Source: an uncultured Mediterraneibacter sp. (GTDB lineage: Bacteria > Bacillota > Clostridia > Lachnospirales > Lachnospiraceae). From it: a stretch of DNA of 64,000 nt. The stretch covers positions 124,001-188,000 of the forward strand of contig CAKRDD010000003.1 in the NCBI GenBank assembly GCA_934309345.1. Direction: 5' to 3'. The translations under genes were made by a program, and so were the position numbers. This document shows, piece by piece, positions 8,409-17,644 of the stretch. A model generated the notes under the pieces. The model was not told the origin of the DNA. It made no database searches and worked only from the letters and a program-made list of their open reading frames with translations. Position 1 is the stretch's first letter. Each line of letters begins with the position of its first letter.

Positions 8409-9031
8409 TACTATTACTCGACAATTATGACAGCTTTACCTATAACTTATATCAGTTTATCGCAGGAGTAGAATCAGAAATAAGCGGCATACAAAAAGAT
8501 CAGATTGATTCAGAAGTAAAGGTCGTTCGAAATGACCAGATTACACCGGAAGAGATTCTTGAACTTGCACCGGAGGCACTGGTGATCTCACCGGGGCCGG
8601 GAAAACCGTCTGATGCCGGAATCTGTATCGAAGCAATCCAGAAGCTGAAAGGAAAAATTCCGATGCTTGGTGTTTGTCTCGGACATCAGGCAATGGCGGA
8701 AGCATTCGGAGCAACGGTGGATCACGCCGGACAGCTGATGCACGGGAAGACATCACAGCTGAAAGATGTAAAGACAGGCAGTGTCCTCTTTCAGAATCTG
8801 ACACTTCCAATCCAGGTGGCGAGATATCATTCGCTTGCAGTAAAGGAAGAGACACTGCCGGAAGAACTGGTTGTGACAGCGCGAAGCGAAGACAATGAGA
8901 TTATGGCGATGGAACACAAAGAATATCCGATCTTTGGGTTACAGTTTCATCCGGAATCGGTGATGACACCGCAGGGACTTCAGATGATAGAGAACTTTAT
9001 TAACTATGCAAAAGCATTGAAGGAGAATTAA
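8405..9031 (+). CDS. trpG: Anthranilate synthase component II (glutamine amidotransferase)
   Basis: 208 residues overlapping trpE by four bases (ATGA), a sign of translational coupling. Class I glutamine amidotransferase signatures are present: LDNYDSFTYNL at the start, LGVCLGHQAM with the catalytic cysteine, and FHPESVMTPQG with the His-Glu pair. It supplies ammonia to TrpE. It may also serve para-aminobenzoate synthesis, since no separate pabA is visible here. Confidence 0.96.
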   Translation: MILLLDNYDSFTYNLYQFIAGVESEISGIQKDQIDSEVKVVRNDQITPEEILELAPEALVISPGPGKPSDAGICIEAIQKLKGKIPMLGVCLGHQAMAEAFGATVDHAGQLMHGKTSQLKDVKTGSVLFQNLTLPIQVARYHSLAVKEETLPEELVVTARSEDNEIMAMEHKEYPIFGLQFHPESVMTPQGLQMIENFINYAKALKEN

Positions 9032-9034
9032 GAA

Positions 9035-10045
9035 ATGATCAAAGAAGCAATTATTAAATTATCAAAGAAAGAAAATCTTACATATACAGAAGCAGAAGAA
9101 GTAATGAATGAGATTATGGAAGGAAAAGCATCAGATGTTCAGAAGTCAGCATATCTGACAGCGCTTTCTATGAAAGGTGAGACGATCGATGAGATCACAG
9201 CGTCTGCAGCAGGAATGCGTGCACACTGTATCAAGCTTTTGCATGACATGGATGTGCTGGAAATTGTTGGAACAGGTGGGGATGGAGCGAATTCATTTAA
9301 CATCTCAACAACCTCTTCGCTTGTGATCGCGGCAGCAGGGATTCCGGTCGCAAAACATGGAAACCGTGCAGCATCCTCCAAGTCCGGTGCGGCAGATGTG
9401 CTTGAGGCACTTGGTGTGAAGATTGACGTTGCTCCGGAGCGCAGCACACAGCTTCTCAAAGATATTCAGATCTGTTTCTTATTTGCACAGAATTATCATA
9501 TTGCAATGAAATATGTCGGACCGATCCGTAAGGAACTTGGTATTCGTACCGTATTCAATATCCTCGGACCACTGTCCAATCCGGCAGGAGCAAATATGGA
9601 ACTGATGGGAGTTTATGATGAAAGTCTTGTAGAGCCACTTGCAAGAGTTATGGCGAATCTCGGAGTTGTCCGCGGAATGGTTGTTTACGGACAGGATAAG
9701 TTAGATGAGATTTCCATGTGCGCACCGACTACAGTATGTGAGATCAAAGACGGAACATTTACAAGCTATGAGATCACACCGGAGCAGTTCGGTTATGAGA
9801 GATGTGAAAAAGGTGCACTGACAGGAGGAACACCTCAGGAAAACGCACAGATCACATTGGATATCATTTCCGGAAAAGAGCTGGGAGCAAAGAGAAACGC
9901 AGTTTGCCTGAATGCAGGAGCAGCAATCTATCTTGCCGGAAAAGCAGATTCGATCGAAGCAGGTGTAAGAAAAGCGGAACAGATCATTGATGATGGACTC
10001 GCACTGAAGAAGCTTGAGCAGTTCAAAGAAGAGAGTAATAAATAA
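9035..10045 (+). CDS. trpD: Anthranilate phosphoribosyltransferase
   Basis: 336 residues, standard length. GTGGDGANSFNISTTS is the PRPP/glycine-rich signature and KHGNRAASSKSGAADVLEALG is the anthranilate-site region. It joins anthranilate to PRPP as the second step of the pathway. It starts four bases after trpG, and the gap to trpC is longer than the others in this operon. Confidence 0.97.
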   Translation: MIKEAIIKLSKKENLTYTEAEEVMNEIMEGKASDVQKSAYLTALSMKGETIDEITASAAGMRAHCIKLLHDMDVLEIVGTGGDGANSFNISTTSSLVIAAAGIPVAKHGNRAASSKSGAADVLEALGVKIDVAPERSTQLLKDIQICFLFAQNYHIAMKYVGPIRKELGIRTVFNILGPLSNPAGANMELMGVYDESLVEPLARVMANLGVVRGMVVYGQDKLDEISMCAPTTVCEIKDGTFTSYEITPEQFGYERCEKGALTGGTPQENAQITLDIISGKELGAKRNAVCLNAGAAIYLAGKADSIEAGVRKAEQIIDDGLALKKLEQFKEESNK

Positions 10046-10115
10046 AAAATCTGATCCCCGGCTATGCAGGGGAGAAAGGAAGAAGCAACTTGAAAGAAAA
10101 AGAGGAACAAATAGT

Positions 10116-10925
10116 ATGAATATACTCGAGAAAATTACCGAGCGCACGGAAGAGCGGATTGAAGAAGAAAAGAAAAGAGTTCCATTAGAAGAGGTCAGAA
10201 GGCAGGCGGAAAAAAATAGAATCGAAGATCAAATCCCAGCATTTGAACAGGCGCTTCGGGCAGATGGATTATCTTTTATCTGCGAGGCAAAGAAAGCTTC
10301 TCCTTCCAAAGGATTGATCGCACCGGACTTCCCATATGTTGAGATTGCCAGGGATTATGAAGCAGGCGGCGCGGCAGCAATCTCCTGTCTGACAGAACCG
10401 TTTTGGTTCCAGGGCAGTGATGCGTATCTGAAAGAAATCGTACAAAATGTATCCATTCCGGTACTTAGAAAAGATTTTACCTGTGATGAATATATGATCT
10501 ACCAGGCGAAAGCAATGGGGGCATCGGCAGTGCTTCTGATCTGTTCGGTATTAGAAGATGGCAGGTTGAAAGCATATCATCAACTGGCAGAAGAACTCGG
10601 ACTGTCCGCTCTGGTGGAAACGCATAGTGAAGAAGAAATCCTAAGAGCACAGAAGATCGGAGCGAAGATTATCGGAGTAAATAATCGGAATCTGAAAGAT
10701 TTCACAGTGGATATCAACAACAGCATCCGGCTTAGAGAACTTGTCAGTCCGGAAGTAGTTTTTGTATCTGAGAGCGGCATCCGTGGAGTGGAGGATATGA
10801 AAGCACTTTATGAAAATGGAACTGATGCAGTACTGATCGGAGAACTTCTGATGAGAAAATCTGATCGGAAAGCAGCACTGATGGAGTTGAAGCAGCAGAC
10901 AGGAAGGCAGCTAGATATGAATTAG
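10116..10925 (+). CDS. trpC: Indole-3-glycerol phosphate synthase
   Basis: About 269 residues from the ATG at 10116; an upstream in-frame extension overlapping trpD is basic, family-unlike sequence and was rejected. The protein has the (beta/alpha)8 barrel motifs CEAKKASPSKG (catalytic lysines), VLRKDFTCDEY, GVNNRNLKDF and VSESGI. It closes the indole ring of IGP. The ribosome site is weak (GAGG about ten bases upstream). Confidence 0.95.
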   Translation: MNILEKITERTEERIEEEKKRVPLEEVRRQAEKNRIEDQIPAFEQALRADGLSFICEAKKASPSKGLIAPDFPYVEIARDYEAGGAAAISCLTEPFWFQGSDAYLKEIVQNVSIPVLRKDFTCDEYMIYQAKAMGASAVLLICSVLEDGRLKAYHQLAEELGLSALVETHSEEEILRAQKIGAKIIGVNNRNLKDFTVDINNSIRLRELVSPEVVFVSESGIRGVEDMKALYENGTDAVLIGELLMRKSDRKAALMELKQQTGRQLDMN

Positions 10926-10938
10926 CGGAAGATATAGT

Positions 10939-11580
10939 ATGAGACAAGAAAAAATGAACATGCCCAAGATTAAGATCTGCGGATTAAGCCGCCCGGAAGA
11001 TATTACCTATATAAATGAGGCAAAACCGGATTATTGCGGATTTATCATCGATGTGCCAAAGAGCCGGAGAAATGTATCTATTTCGAAAGTTCGTGAACTG
11101 GTTCAAAATCTTGAATCGCAGATTTGCCAGGTCGGAGTATTTGTCAATAAAGACTGCGGCGAGGTCGCACAATTATTAAATGAAGGAACCATTCAGATCG
11201 CTCAGCTTCACGGGCAGGAAGATGAGGCATATATAAAAAAGTTGAAAAGTCTGACAGACCATCCGGTGATGAAAGCATTTTCGATTCAGGAGAAAAAAGA
11301 TCTTGATGCGGCGGCAGCGAGCAGTGCAGATCTGATTCTTCTCGATCACGGAAAAGGCGGAACCGGCGAGACATTTGATTGGAGTCTTTTGGAAGGCTGG
11401 ACAAAGCGGTCGTATTTCCTCGCAGGAGGACTGAATCCGGAGAACATACCGGAGGCAATACAGCGAATACACCCTTGGGGAATTGACCTGAGCAGTGCAG
11501 TGGAGACAGATGGAAAGAAAGATCGTGAGAAAATTCTTCAAGCTGTGAAAACTGTGAGAAATTATGAAAACAGTAAATAA
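10939..11580 (+). CDS. trpF: Phosphoribosylanthranilate isomerase
   Basis: 213 residues. KICGLSRPEDI near the N-terminus carries the catalytic cysteine, LLDHGKGGTGETFDW carries the catalytic aspartate, and LAGGLNPENI and DLSSAVE complete the phosphate site. It performs the Amadori isomerisation between TrpD and TrpC steps. The start could also be an ATG at 10954 or 10960, just before MPKIKICGL. An 80-base gap separates it from trpB. Confidence 0.94.
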   Translation: MRQEKMNMPKIKICGLSRPEDITYINEAKPDYCGFIIDVPKSRRNVSISKVRELVQNLESQICQVGVFVNKDCGEVAQLLNEGTIQIAQLHGQEDEAYIKKLKSLTDHPVMKAFSIQEKKDLDAAAASSADLILLDHGKGGTGETFDWSLLEGWTKRSYFLAGGLNPENIPEAIQRIHPWGIDLSSAVETDGKKDREKILQAVKTVRNYENSK

Positions 11581-11660
11581 CTTTCAAAGAATAAAAAAGT
11601 ATACAAGTAAATGAATAAATTTTCTAAAACAATAGAAACAAGAAAGAAGGAGAGACAACC

Positions 11661-12845
11661 ATGACAAAAGGAAGATACGGAATCCATGGTGGACAGTACA
11701 TTCCGGAGACACTGATGAATGCAGTGATCGAATTGGAAAAGGCGTACAACTACTATAAAAATGACAAAGAATTTAATGACGAACTGAATACATTATTAAA
11801 TGAATATGCAGGTAGACCGTCTCTTTTATACTATGCAGCACGTATGACAGAAGATCTTGGCGGGGCGAAAATTTATCTGAAACGAGAAGACCTCAATCAC
11901 ACAGGTGCTCATAAGATCAACAACGTGTTAGGTCAGGTTCTCCTTGCGAAGAAGATGGGAAAGACAAGAGTGATCGCTGAGACCGGTGCAGGACAGCATG
12001 GGGTTGCAACAGCGACAGCAGCGGCTCTGATGGGAATGGAATGTGAAGTCTTCATGGGAAAAGAAGATACAGAGCGTCAGGCATTAAATGTATACAGAAT
12101 GCGTCTTCTCGGAGCACAGGTACACGCGGTTACAAGTGGAACCGGTACTTTAAAAGATGCTGTTTCGGAGACGATGCGTGAGTGGACAAGAAGAATTGAT
12201 GACACACATTATGTACTCGGATCCTGTATGGGACCGCATCCATTTCCGCAGATCGTGCGTGATTTTCAGGCAGTTATTTCTAAGGAGATCAAGGAGCAGA
12301 TCCTTGAGAAAGAAGGAAAGCTTCCGGATGCAGTACTTGCCTGTGTCGGCGGCGGATCTAATGCAATCGGCGCATTTTATAATTTCATTGAAGATGAGGG
12401 AGTGCGCCTGATCGGATGCGAGGCGGCAGGACGTGGCGTGAATACCGCAGAAACAGCTGCAACGATCGCAACAGGTAAGCTTGGAATCTTCCACGGAATG
12501 AAATCTTATTTCTGTCAGGATGAGTACGGACAGATTGCGCCGGTTTACTCCATCTCAGCCGGACTTGATTATCCGGGAATCGGACCGGAACATGCAGACC
12601 TTTATGATAAGGGAAGAGCAGAGTATGTGGCAATCACAGATGATGAGGCGGTCGATGCATTTGAGTATCTCTCAAAATTAGAAGGAATTATTCCGGCGAT
12701 CGAGAGTGCGCATGCAGTTGCATATGCAAGAAAGCTTGCGCCGACAATGAGCAAAGACCAGATTATCGTAATCAATATTTCAGGACGCGGAGACAAAGAC
12801 TGCGCAGCAATCGCACGTTACAGAGGGGAGGATCTTCATGAGTAG
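11661..12845 (+). CDS. trpB: Tryptophan synthase beta chain
   Basis: 394 residues. HTGAHKINNVLGQ holds the PLP lysine, ETGAGQHGVATA is the substrate carboxylate loop, and GGGSNAIG binds the PLP phosphate. It condenses indole with serine. A good AAGGAGAG lies before the start. It overlaps trpA by eight bases, so the two synthase chains are translationally coupled, as expected for a 2:2 complex. Confidence 0.98.
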   Translation: MTKGRYGIHGGQYIPETLMNAVIELEKAYNYYKNDKEFNDELNTLLNEYAGRPSLLYYAARMTEDLGGAKIYLKREDLNHTGAHKINNVLGQVLLAKKMGKTRVIAETGAGQHGVATATAAALMGMECEVFMGKEDTERQALNVYRMRLLGAQVHAVTSGTGTLKDAVSETMREWTRRIDDTHYVLGSCMGPHPFPQIVRDFQAVISKEIKEQILEKEGKLPDAVLACVGGGSNAIGAFYNFIEDEGVRLIGCEAAGRGVNTAETAATIATGKLGIFHGMKSYFCQDEYGQIAPVYSISAGLDYPGIGPEHADLYDKGRAEYVAITDDEAVDAFEYLSKLEGIIPAIESAHAVAYARKLAPTMSKDQIIVINISGRGDKDCAAIARYRGEDLHE

Positions 12846-13608
12846 AATACAGGAAGCATTTAAAGGAAAGAAAGCATTTATACCATTTGTCACATGTGGT
12901 GACCCGGATCTTGAGACAACAAAGCAGATCGTCTATGAGATGGAGAAAGCAGGTGCAGCGTTGATCGAGCTTGGAATCCCATTTTCCGATCCGACAGCAG
13001 AAGGGCCGGTCATTCAGGGTGCAAACCTGCGTGCACTGACAGGAGGCGTGACGACAGATAAGATCTTCGATATGGTAAAAGAAATCCGCCAGAATACACA
13101 GATTCCACTTGTTTTTATGACATATGCAAATGTTGTGTTCTCTTATGGTACAGAAAGATTTCTTGAGAAAGCGAAAAATGTCGGAATAGATGGTCTGATT
13201 CTTCCGGATGTTCCGTTTGAAGAGAAAGAAGAATTTGACATCGTGTGCAAAAAGTACGGAATCGATCTGATCTCATTGATTGCACCGACTTCTCATGACC
13301 GAATCCGGATGATTGCAAAAGAAGCATCGGGATTCGTATATTGTGTTTCCTCACTTGGTGTAACAGGAACAAGATCTGCAATCACGACAGATGTCGGAGC
13401 AATGGTGAAGCTTGTGAAAGAGGAAAATGATATTCCATGTGCGGTCGGATTTGGAATCTCCACTCCGGAGCAGGCGGCGAAGATGTGTCAGAGCGCAGAC
13501 GGTGCGATCGTTGGAAGTGCGATTGTCAAGCTGTGTGAGAAATACGGAAAAGACTGCGTACCGTATGTTGCAGAATATGTAAAGAGCATGGTTGAAGCGT
13601 GCAAATAA
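12838..13608 (+). CDS. trpA: Tryptophan synthase alpha chain
   Basis: 256 residues. It cleaves indole glycerol phosphate and channels indole to TrpB. LIELGIPFSDPTAEGPVIQ contains the catalytic glutamate (E. coli E49 position). The second catalytic acid, aspartate in E. coli (D60), is glutamate here, which I believe is usual in related Clostridia. GVTGTRSA and VGFGIS are also conserved. It is the last gene of the operon, and no clear terminator follows it. Confidence 0.97.
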   Translation: MSRIQEAFKGKKAFIPFVTCGDPDLETTKQIVYEMEKAGAALIELGIPFSDPTAEGPVIQGANLRALTGGVTTDKIFDMVKEIRQNTQIPLVFMTYANVVFSYGTERFLEKAKNVGIDGLILPDVPFEEKEEFDIVCKKYGIDLISLIAPTSHDRIRMIAKEASGFVYCVSSLGVTGTRSAITTDVGAMVKLVKEENDIPCAVGFGISTPEQAAKMCQSADGAIVGSAIVKLCEKYGKDCVPYVAEYVKSMVEACK

Positions 13609-13644
13609 ACTAAAAATACCTCTTTTGATGGGGAGCCAGATGTG

Positions 13645-13684
13645 GTATCATAGATATTAGATTTGTTGCTTGATCTTATGATAC
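13645..13684. promoter_or_regulatory. Separated inverted repeat upstream of undecaprenol kinase
   Basis: GTATCATA (13645-13652) and TATGATAC (13677-13684) are perfect 8-bp arms 24 bases apart, in the leader of the next gene. It may be an operator or an mRNA hairpin; no T run follows. Confidence 0.3.
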
Positions 13685-13705
13685 AAATCCGAAAGGAGAA
13701 TCTGA

Positions 13706-14068
13706 ATGAAGAATCGAAAACAGCCTTTATTCAAAAGCTTTGGCTATGCCTTTGAAGGTATCTGGACAGGGATTTCAAAAGAGAGGAATATGAAGATTCA
13801 TTGCCTTGCAGTGATTCTTGTAACAGCAGTTGGGACTTTTGTAGGATTAACACCGATGGAATGGTGTATCTGTCTTCTCCTTTTTGGTATGGTGATCTCA
13901 CTGGAACTTGTGAATACAGCAGTGGAAGCTGTTGTGGATCTTGTGACGGAAGAGAGAAAGCCACTTGCTAAGATCGCGAAGGATACGGCAGCTGGTGCAG
14001 TGCTTTTTACGGCAATCATGGCTGTGATCATAGGGTGTATCATATTTATACCTCATTTCATGATGTAA
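13706..14068 (+). CDS. dgkA: Undecaprenol/diacylglycerol kinase family protein
   Basis: 120 residues with three membrane helices. ELVNTAVEAVVDLVTEERKPLAKIAKD is the family active-site signature (written here as a run; key residues are the first Glu, Asn, Glu and the last Lys-Asp). In Gram-positive bacteria this family phosphorylates undecaprenol, recycling the lipid carrier for wall and polysaccharide synthesis. GAAAGGAG precedes the ATG. The stop codon lies at the left edge of the repeat at 14065-14270. Confidence 0.9.
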   Translation: MKNRKQPLFKSFGYAFEGIWTGISKERNMKIHCLAVILVTAVGTFVGLTPMEWCICLLLFGMVISLELVNTAVEAVVDLVTEERKPLAKIAKDTAAGAVLFTAIMAVIIGCIIFIPHFMM

Positions 14069-14270
14069 GTGTCAAAAGTATAAATTGCGTTTGTGCTCGC
14101 ACAAATAAGTAATTTATACTTATTGACACGCCGAACACCGAAAACGGAATAAAATGGTGTGAATACGCCATTTTATGGGAGTTAGAGGTGCTCGAGGATT
14201 GCGGGAATTGCATAGCAATGGAGCAATCCGGTTACATCAGTGAGTGGCAAAATTTACTTTTGACACTCAC
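14065..14270. repeat. MITE-like element with imperfect terminal inverted repeats
   Basis: The left end (14065 onward, GTAAGTGTCAAAAGTA) and the reverse complement of the right end (14251-14270, GTGAGTGTCAAAAGTA) match over 16 bases with one difference, then both continue AAATT after a 2-base indel. The interior has two further hairpins (AAAATGGTG/CGCCATTTT and GGATTGC/GCAATCC). No open reading frame and no clear target duplication was found. Confidence 0.55.
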
Positions 14271-14310
14271 ATTAATATAAAGAAAAGCAACCAGAAAGGA
14301 AAACAAAGAG

Positions 14311-15087
14311 ATGGATGAGAATAAAGTAATTGTCAGTACACAGATGAAGCAGGCATTGGTGAATCTGCGAAATCTGGAAGAGATTTATGTGATCATGTCA
14401 GGTGTGACGAAGATGCCGTTTGTCCTCTGTGATGAAGAGACATTTGATGACGAGGTTCTGGTTTATTATCAGGAAGAGTCTGCAAAGGAAAAGGCAAAGA
14501 CGCTTGCAGAAGATCGTTATCATGTAGGAATTGCCAAGATTGAAAAGAACGCCAGACTTGGATTTTTTACAAACCTGTATACAATGGGTGTGAATGCACT
14601 GGCAGTGAATGTTGGTACAGAGGAGGAGATCAGGGTTCAGCTGGAACAGCTTGTAGTTCGTAAGAATAAGGAAGAACTTCCTGACGGAAAGAAACTGATC
14701 GAGAATCCGGAGCTTCATCTGACAGCGATGTACCTGATGCAGGAGATGCACCGCAATATCGGACCGGAGATGCCGGAGAATGTGAAGGAACTTCAGGAAG
14801 AGCTGATGGCGCATTATAAGAAAGGAACCTTTATCGTAGGAGTTCAGGAAGATAATCAGGTGCCACTTCTGAGACAGCCGGACGGCAGTCTGTATCAGCC
14901 GATCTTTACAGATATGATAGAATTTACCAGATTCGCACAGGGCAAGAAGATGAAGACAGCAGCAATCCCGGCAGATAAGATTCCGGAGATACTGATCCCG
15001 GATGCGAAGGGGGTTGCAATCAATCCATTTGGCGTGAACGTACGTCTGGATATTAAGAAAGCAAATCAGCAGAAGCCAGAAGCGTAA
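14311..15087 (+). CDS. SseB family protein
   Basis: 258 residues, soluble and without signal peptide or membrane segments. The C-terminal half (LYQPIFTDMIEFTRF, AAIPADKIPEILIPDAKGVAINPFG) matches the SseB N-terminal-domain family, in which the conserved VAINPFG-type strand is typical. Function in Firmicutes is not established; some members bind peptidoglycan-system or secretion partners. The N-terminal 120 residues look like a second, degenerate copy of the same fold (MPFVLCDEETFDDEVLVYY), which is an inference. It appears monocistronic. Confidence 0.72.
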   Translation: MDENKVIVSTQMKQALVNLRNLEEIYVIMSGVTKMPFVLCDEETFDDEVLVYYQEESAKEKAKTLAEDRYHVGIAKIEKNARLGFFTNLYTMGVNALAVNVGTEEEIRVQLEQLVVRKNKEELPDGKKLIENPELHLTAMYLMQEMHRNIGPEMPENVKELQEELMAHYKKGTFIVGVQEDNQVPLLRQPDGSLYQPIFTDMIEFTRFAQGKKMKTAAIPADKIPEILIPDAKGVAINPFGVNVRLDIKKANQQKPEA

Positions 15088-15256
15088 AATGAAGAGAAAA
15101 TAATTTAAATCAAAAGAAAAAAAATGATTTACTGGAATGATCACTAAGTAACATATTCAACAAAAAAACAGGATAAATATTGTTGAATATTACAGATTGA
15201 CTGTTGGAAGTGAGTATGGTTATACTATACGTGGTTAAAAGAGAAAAGCGCACGAT

Positions 15257-15286
15257 AGAGTGTTACTGGTAAAGCAGGCATAAACT
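15257..15286 (+). promoter_or_regulatory. Ribonucleic antiterminator (RAT) site
   Basis: AGAGTGTTACTG and GCAGGCATAAACT in the correct spacing match the RNA hairpin bound by BglG/LicT/GlcT antiterminators. Its 3' part overlaps the left arm of the terminator at 15278, so binding of the LicT-type protein encoded at 17645 would prevent terminator folding. Confidence 0.88.
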
Positions 15287-15349
15287 ATCCTTAATGAGTT
15301 CACCAGATAAGGTGGATTTGGTTATTGAGGATTAGTTTATGCTTTTTTT
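15278..15349 (+). terminator. Conditional terminator before the PTS gene
   Basis: GCATAAACTA (15278-15287) pairs with TAGTTTATGC (15333-15342); the stem continues for eight more pairs after one bulge, and an internal 6-bp hairpin sits in the loop. Seven T follow. It is the partner of the RAT site. Confidence 0.92.
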
Positions 15350-15391
15350 GTTGCGCTAACTCTATAAGAAATGATACGAGGAGGATTACAG

Positions 15392-17596
15392 ATGAAAGAC
15401 AAGATTTTTGGAGTATTGCAGAGAATCGGAAGAAGTTTTATGCTTCCAATCGCAATTCTTCCGGTAGCAGGACTTCTGCTTGGAGTAGGAAGTTCATTTA
15501 CAAATGCAACGATGATTGAGACATATCATCTTCAGGCAATTTTAGGCGAGGGGACAATTCTGAATTCCCTGCTCACAATTATGAGCAAAGCGGGAAGTAT
15601 TATTTTTGATAACCTGCCGATCATTTTTGCTGTCGGTGTAGCAATTGGTATGGCGAAGAAAGAGAAGGAAGTTGCGGCACTTGCGGCAATGATCTCTTTC
15701 TTTGTAATGAATGCAACAATGAATGCCATGCTTCTGATCCGTGGAGATCTTCTTGCAGACGGAACACTTGGAGCCGGAGTTCTGGAAGGAACTGTGACAA
15801 GTGTCTGCGGAATCCAGACATTACAGATGGGTGTGTTTGGCGGTATTATCGTTGGACTTGGAGTAGCAGCACTTCATAATAAGTTTTATAAAATCCAGCT
15901 TCCGAATGCATTATCATTCTTCAGTGGATCAAGATTTGTGCCAATTATTTCAACATTAACTTATGTGGCTGTTGGAATCGTGCTTTATTTTGTATGGCCA
16001 ACAGTTCAGAATGGAATTTATGCACTTGGCGGACTTGTAACAGGAACAGGCTATATCGGAACATTGATCTTCGGTATTATTAAGAGAGCGCTGATTCCAT
16101 TTGGACTTCACCATGTATTCTATCTTCCGTTCTGGCAGACAGCAGTTGGAGGAACAATGGAAGTTGCCGGACAGCTTGTACAGGGCGGTCAGAACATCTT
16201 CTTTGCGCAGCTTGCAGATCCATCCACAGTACATTTCAGTGCGGATGCGACAAGATATTTTTCAGGTGAATTTATTTTCATGATCTTTGGACTTCCGGGT
16301 GCGGCACTTGCAATGTATCAGTGTGCAAAACCGGAGAAGAAGAAACAGGCAGGCGGACTTCTGCTTTCTGCAGCACTTGCATGTATGATGACTGGAATCA
16401 CAGAGCCACTGGAATTCTCATTCCTGTTTGTAGCACCGATCCTTTTTGCAGTACAGGTGATCCTTGCCGGATCTGCTTATATGATCGCGCATATGTTAAA
16501 TATTGCAGTCGGACTTACATTTTCCGGTGGATTTATTGATCTGTTCCTTTTCGGTATTCTTCAGGGAAATGCAAAGACAAGCTGGATCAGAATCATCCCG
16601 GTTGGAATTATTTATTTCTTCTTATATTACATCATCTTCCGTACTTTGATTCTGAAGCTGAATCTGAAGACACCGGGAAGAGAAGATGATGATGCAGAAA
16701 CAAAACTGTATACAAAAGCTGATTATAAAGCAAAAGTAGAAGGAAATGATGCAGATTCTGAAAATGAAATGACACCGGAAGATCAGAAGAGTGCACTGAT
16801 CACAAGAGGACTTGGTGGAAAGAAAAACATTTCTGATGTAGACTGCTGTGCGACAAGACTTCGTTGTACAGTAGTAAAACCGGAACTGGTAAATGAAGAT
16901 GTTTTAAGAATGACATCCCCATCCGGAATTGTTAGAAAAGGACAGGGAATCCAGGTGATCTACGGACCGGCCGTTTCTGTTATTAAATCCAATCTGGAAG
17001 ATTATCTGGAGAAAGCTCCGGATGTGGAATATCTTCCGGAAGAAAATGAAAACAGCGCAGAAGAAACGAATAAATGTGCAGAAACAAAAGATGAAGCGAA
17101 GAAAGATGAGAACAAAACTGTTGCAACCGGAACTGTAAAGAAAGAGCTTTGCTCTCCATTCACAGGAGTGGCAGCGCCGATCGAAGAAGCGTGTGACGAG
17201 GCATTTGCAGGAAAAATGATGGGAGACGGTTATCTGGTTCGTCCGGAAGAGGGAATGGCTTATGCGCCGGAAGATGCAACCGTATCCTTTATCTTCCCAT
17301 CCAAACATGCGGTTGGTCTGACAAGTGATGACGGAACAGAATATCTGCTTCATATTGGTGTAGATACTGTAAATCTGGATGGAAAAGGATTCGAAACATT
17401 TGTAAAAGACGGAGACCGAGTAAAAAAGGGTGACAAACTGATAGGTTTTGATATAAAATATATTCAAGAGCATGCAAAATCCGATGAATGTATGGTTGTA
17501 TTTACAAGCCTTCAGGAAGGTGAAGAGATCAGAATGTCTAAGAGCGGAAAAGTAGAGAAGCTTGAGAAGACAGCAGAAATCGTAAGCTTGAATTAA
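15392..17596 (+). CDS. ptsG: PTS glucose-type transporter, fused EIICBA
   Basis: About 734 residues from the ATG at 15392, preceded by GAGGAGG. The EIIC domain (about 1-420) has FGLHHVFYLPFWQ and GITEPLEFSFLF typical of the glucose/maltose/glucosamine class. EIIB follows with DVDCCATRLRCTV, whose cysteine is the phospho-site, and EIIA ends the protein with LLHIGVDTVNLDGKGFE, whose histidine receives phosphate from HPr. It imports and phosphorylates a hexose, most likely glucose. Control is through the RAT/terminator leader and the adjacent antiterminator. N-acetylglucosamine or maltose cannot be excluded from sequence. Confidence 0.88.
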   Translation: MKDKIFGVLQRIGRSFMLPIAILPVAGLLLGVGSSFTNATMIETYHLQAILGEGTILNSLLTIMSKAGSIIFDNLPIIFAVGVAIGMAKKEKEVAALAAMISFFVMNATMNAMLLIRGDLLADGTLGAGVLEGTVTSVCGIQTLQMGVFGGIIVGLGVAALHNKFYKIQLPNALSFFSGSRFVPIISTLTYVAVGIVLYFVWPTVQNGIYALGGLVTGTGYIGTLIFGIIKRALIPFGLHHVFYLPFWQTAVGGTMEVAGQLVQGGQNIFFAQLADPSTVHFSADATRYFSGEFIFMIFGLPGAALAMYQCAKPEKKKQAGGLLLSAALACMMTGITEPLEFSFLFVAPILFAVQVILAGSAYMIAHMLNIAVGLTFSGGFIDLFLFGILQGNAKTSWIRIIPVGIIYFFLYYIIFRTLILKLNLKTPGREDDDAETKLYTKADYKAKVEGNDADSENEMTPEDQKSALITRGLGGKKNISDVDCCATRLRCTVVKPELVNEDVLRMTSPSGIVRKGQGIQVIYGPAVSVIKSNLEDYLEKAPDVEYLPEENENSAEETNKCAETKDEAKKDENKTVATGTVKKELCSPFTGVAAPIEEACDEAFAGKMMGDGYLVRPEEGMAYAPEDATVSFIFPSKHAVGLTSDDGTEYLLHIGVDTVNLDGKGFETFVKDGDRVKKGDKLIGFDIKYIQEHAKSDECMVVFTSLQEGEEIRMSKSGKVEKLEKTAEIVSLN

Positions 17597-17644
17597 GTTA
17601 CAGTTATGTAATAAGTCTGGAAAGAAAGAGAGGCTCCGGGGGGA

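Noticed and set aside
10014..10115. N-terminal extension of trpC
   Set aside because: It overlaps the end of trpD, is basic and not family-like; the ATG at 10116 matches the usual protein start.
14398..15144. 248-residue minus-strand open frame
   Set aside because: Shadow of the SseB-like gene with composition unlike a protein.
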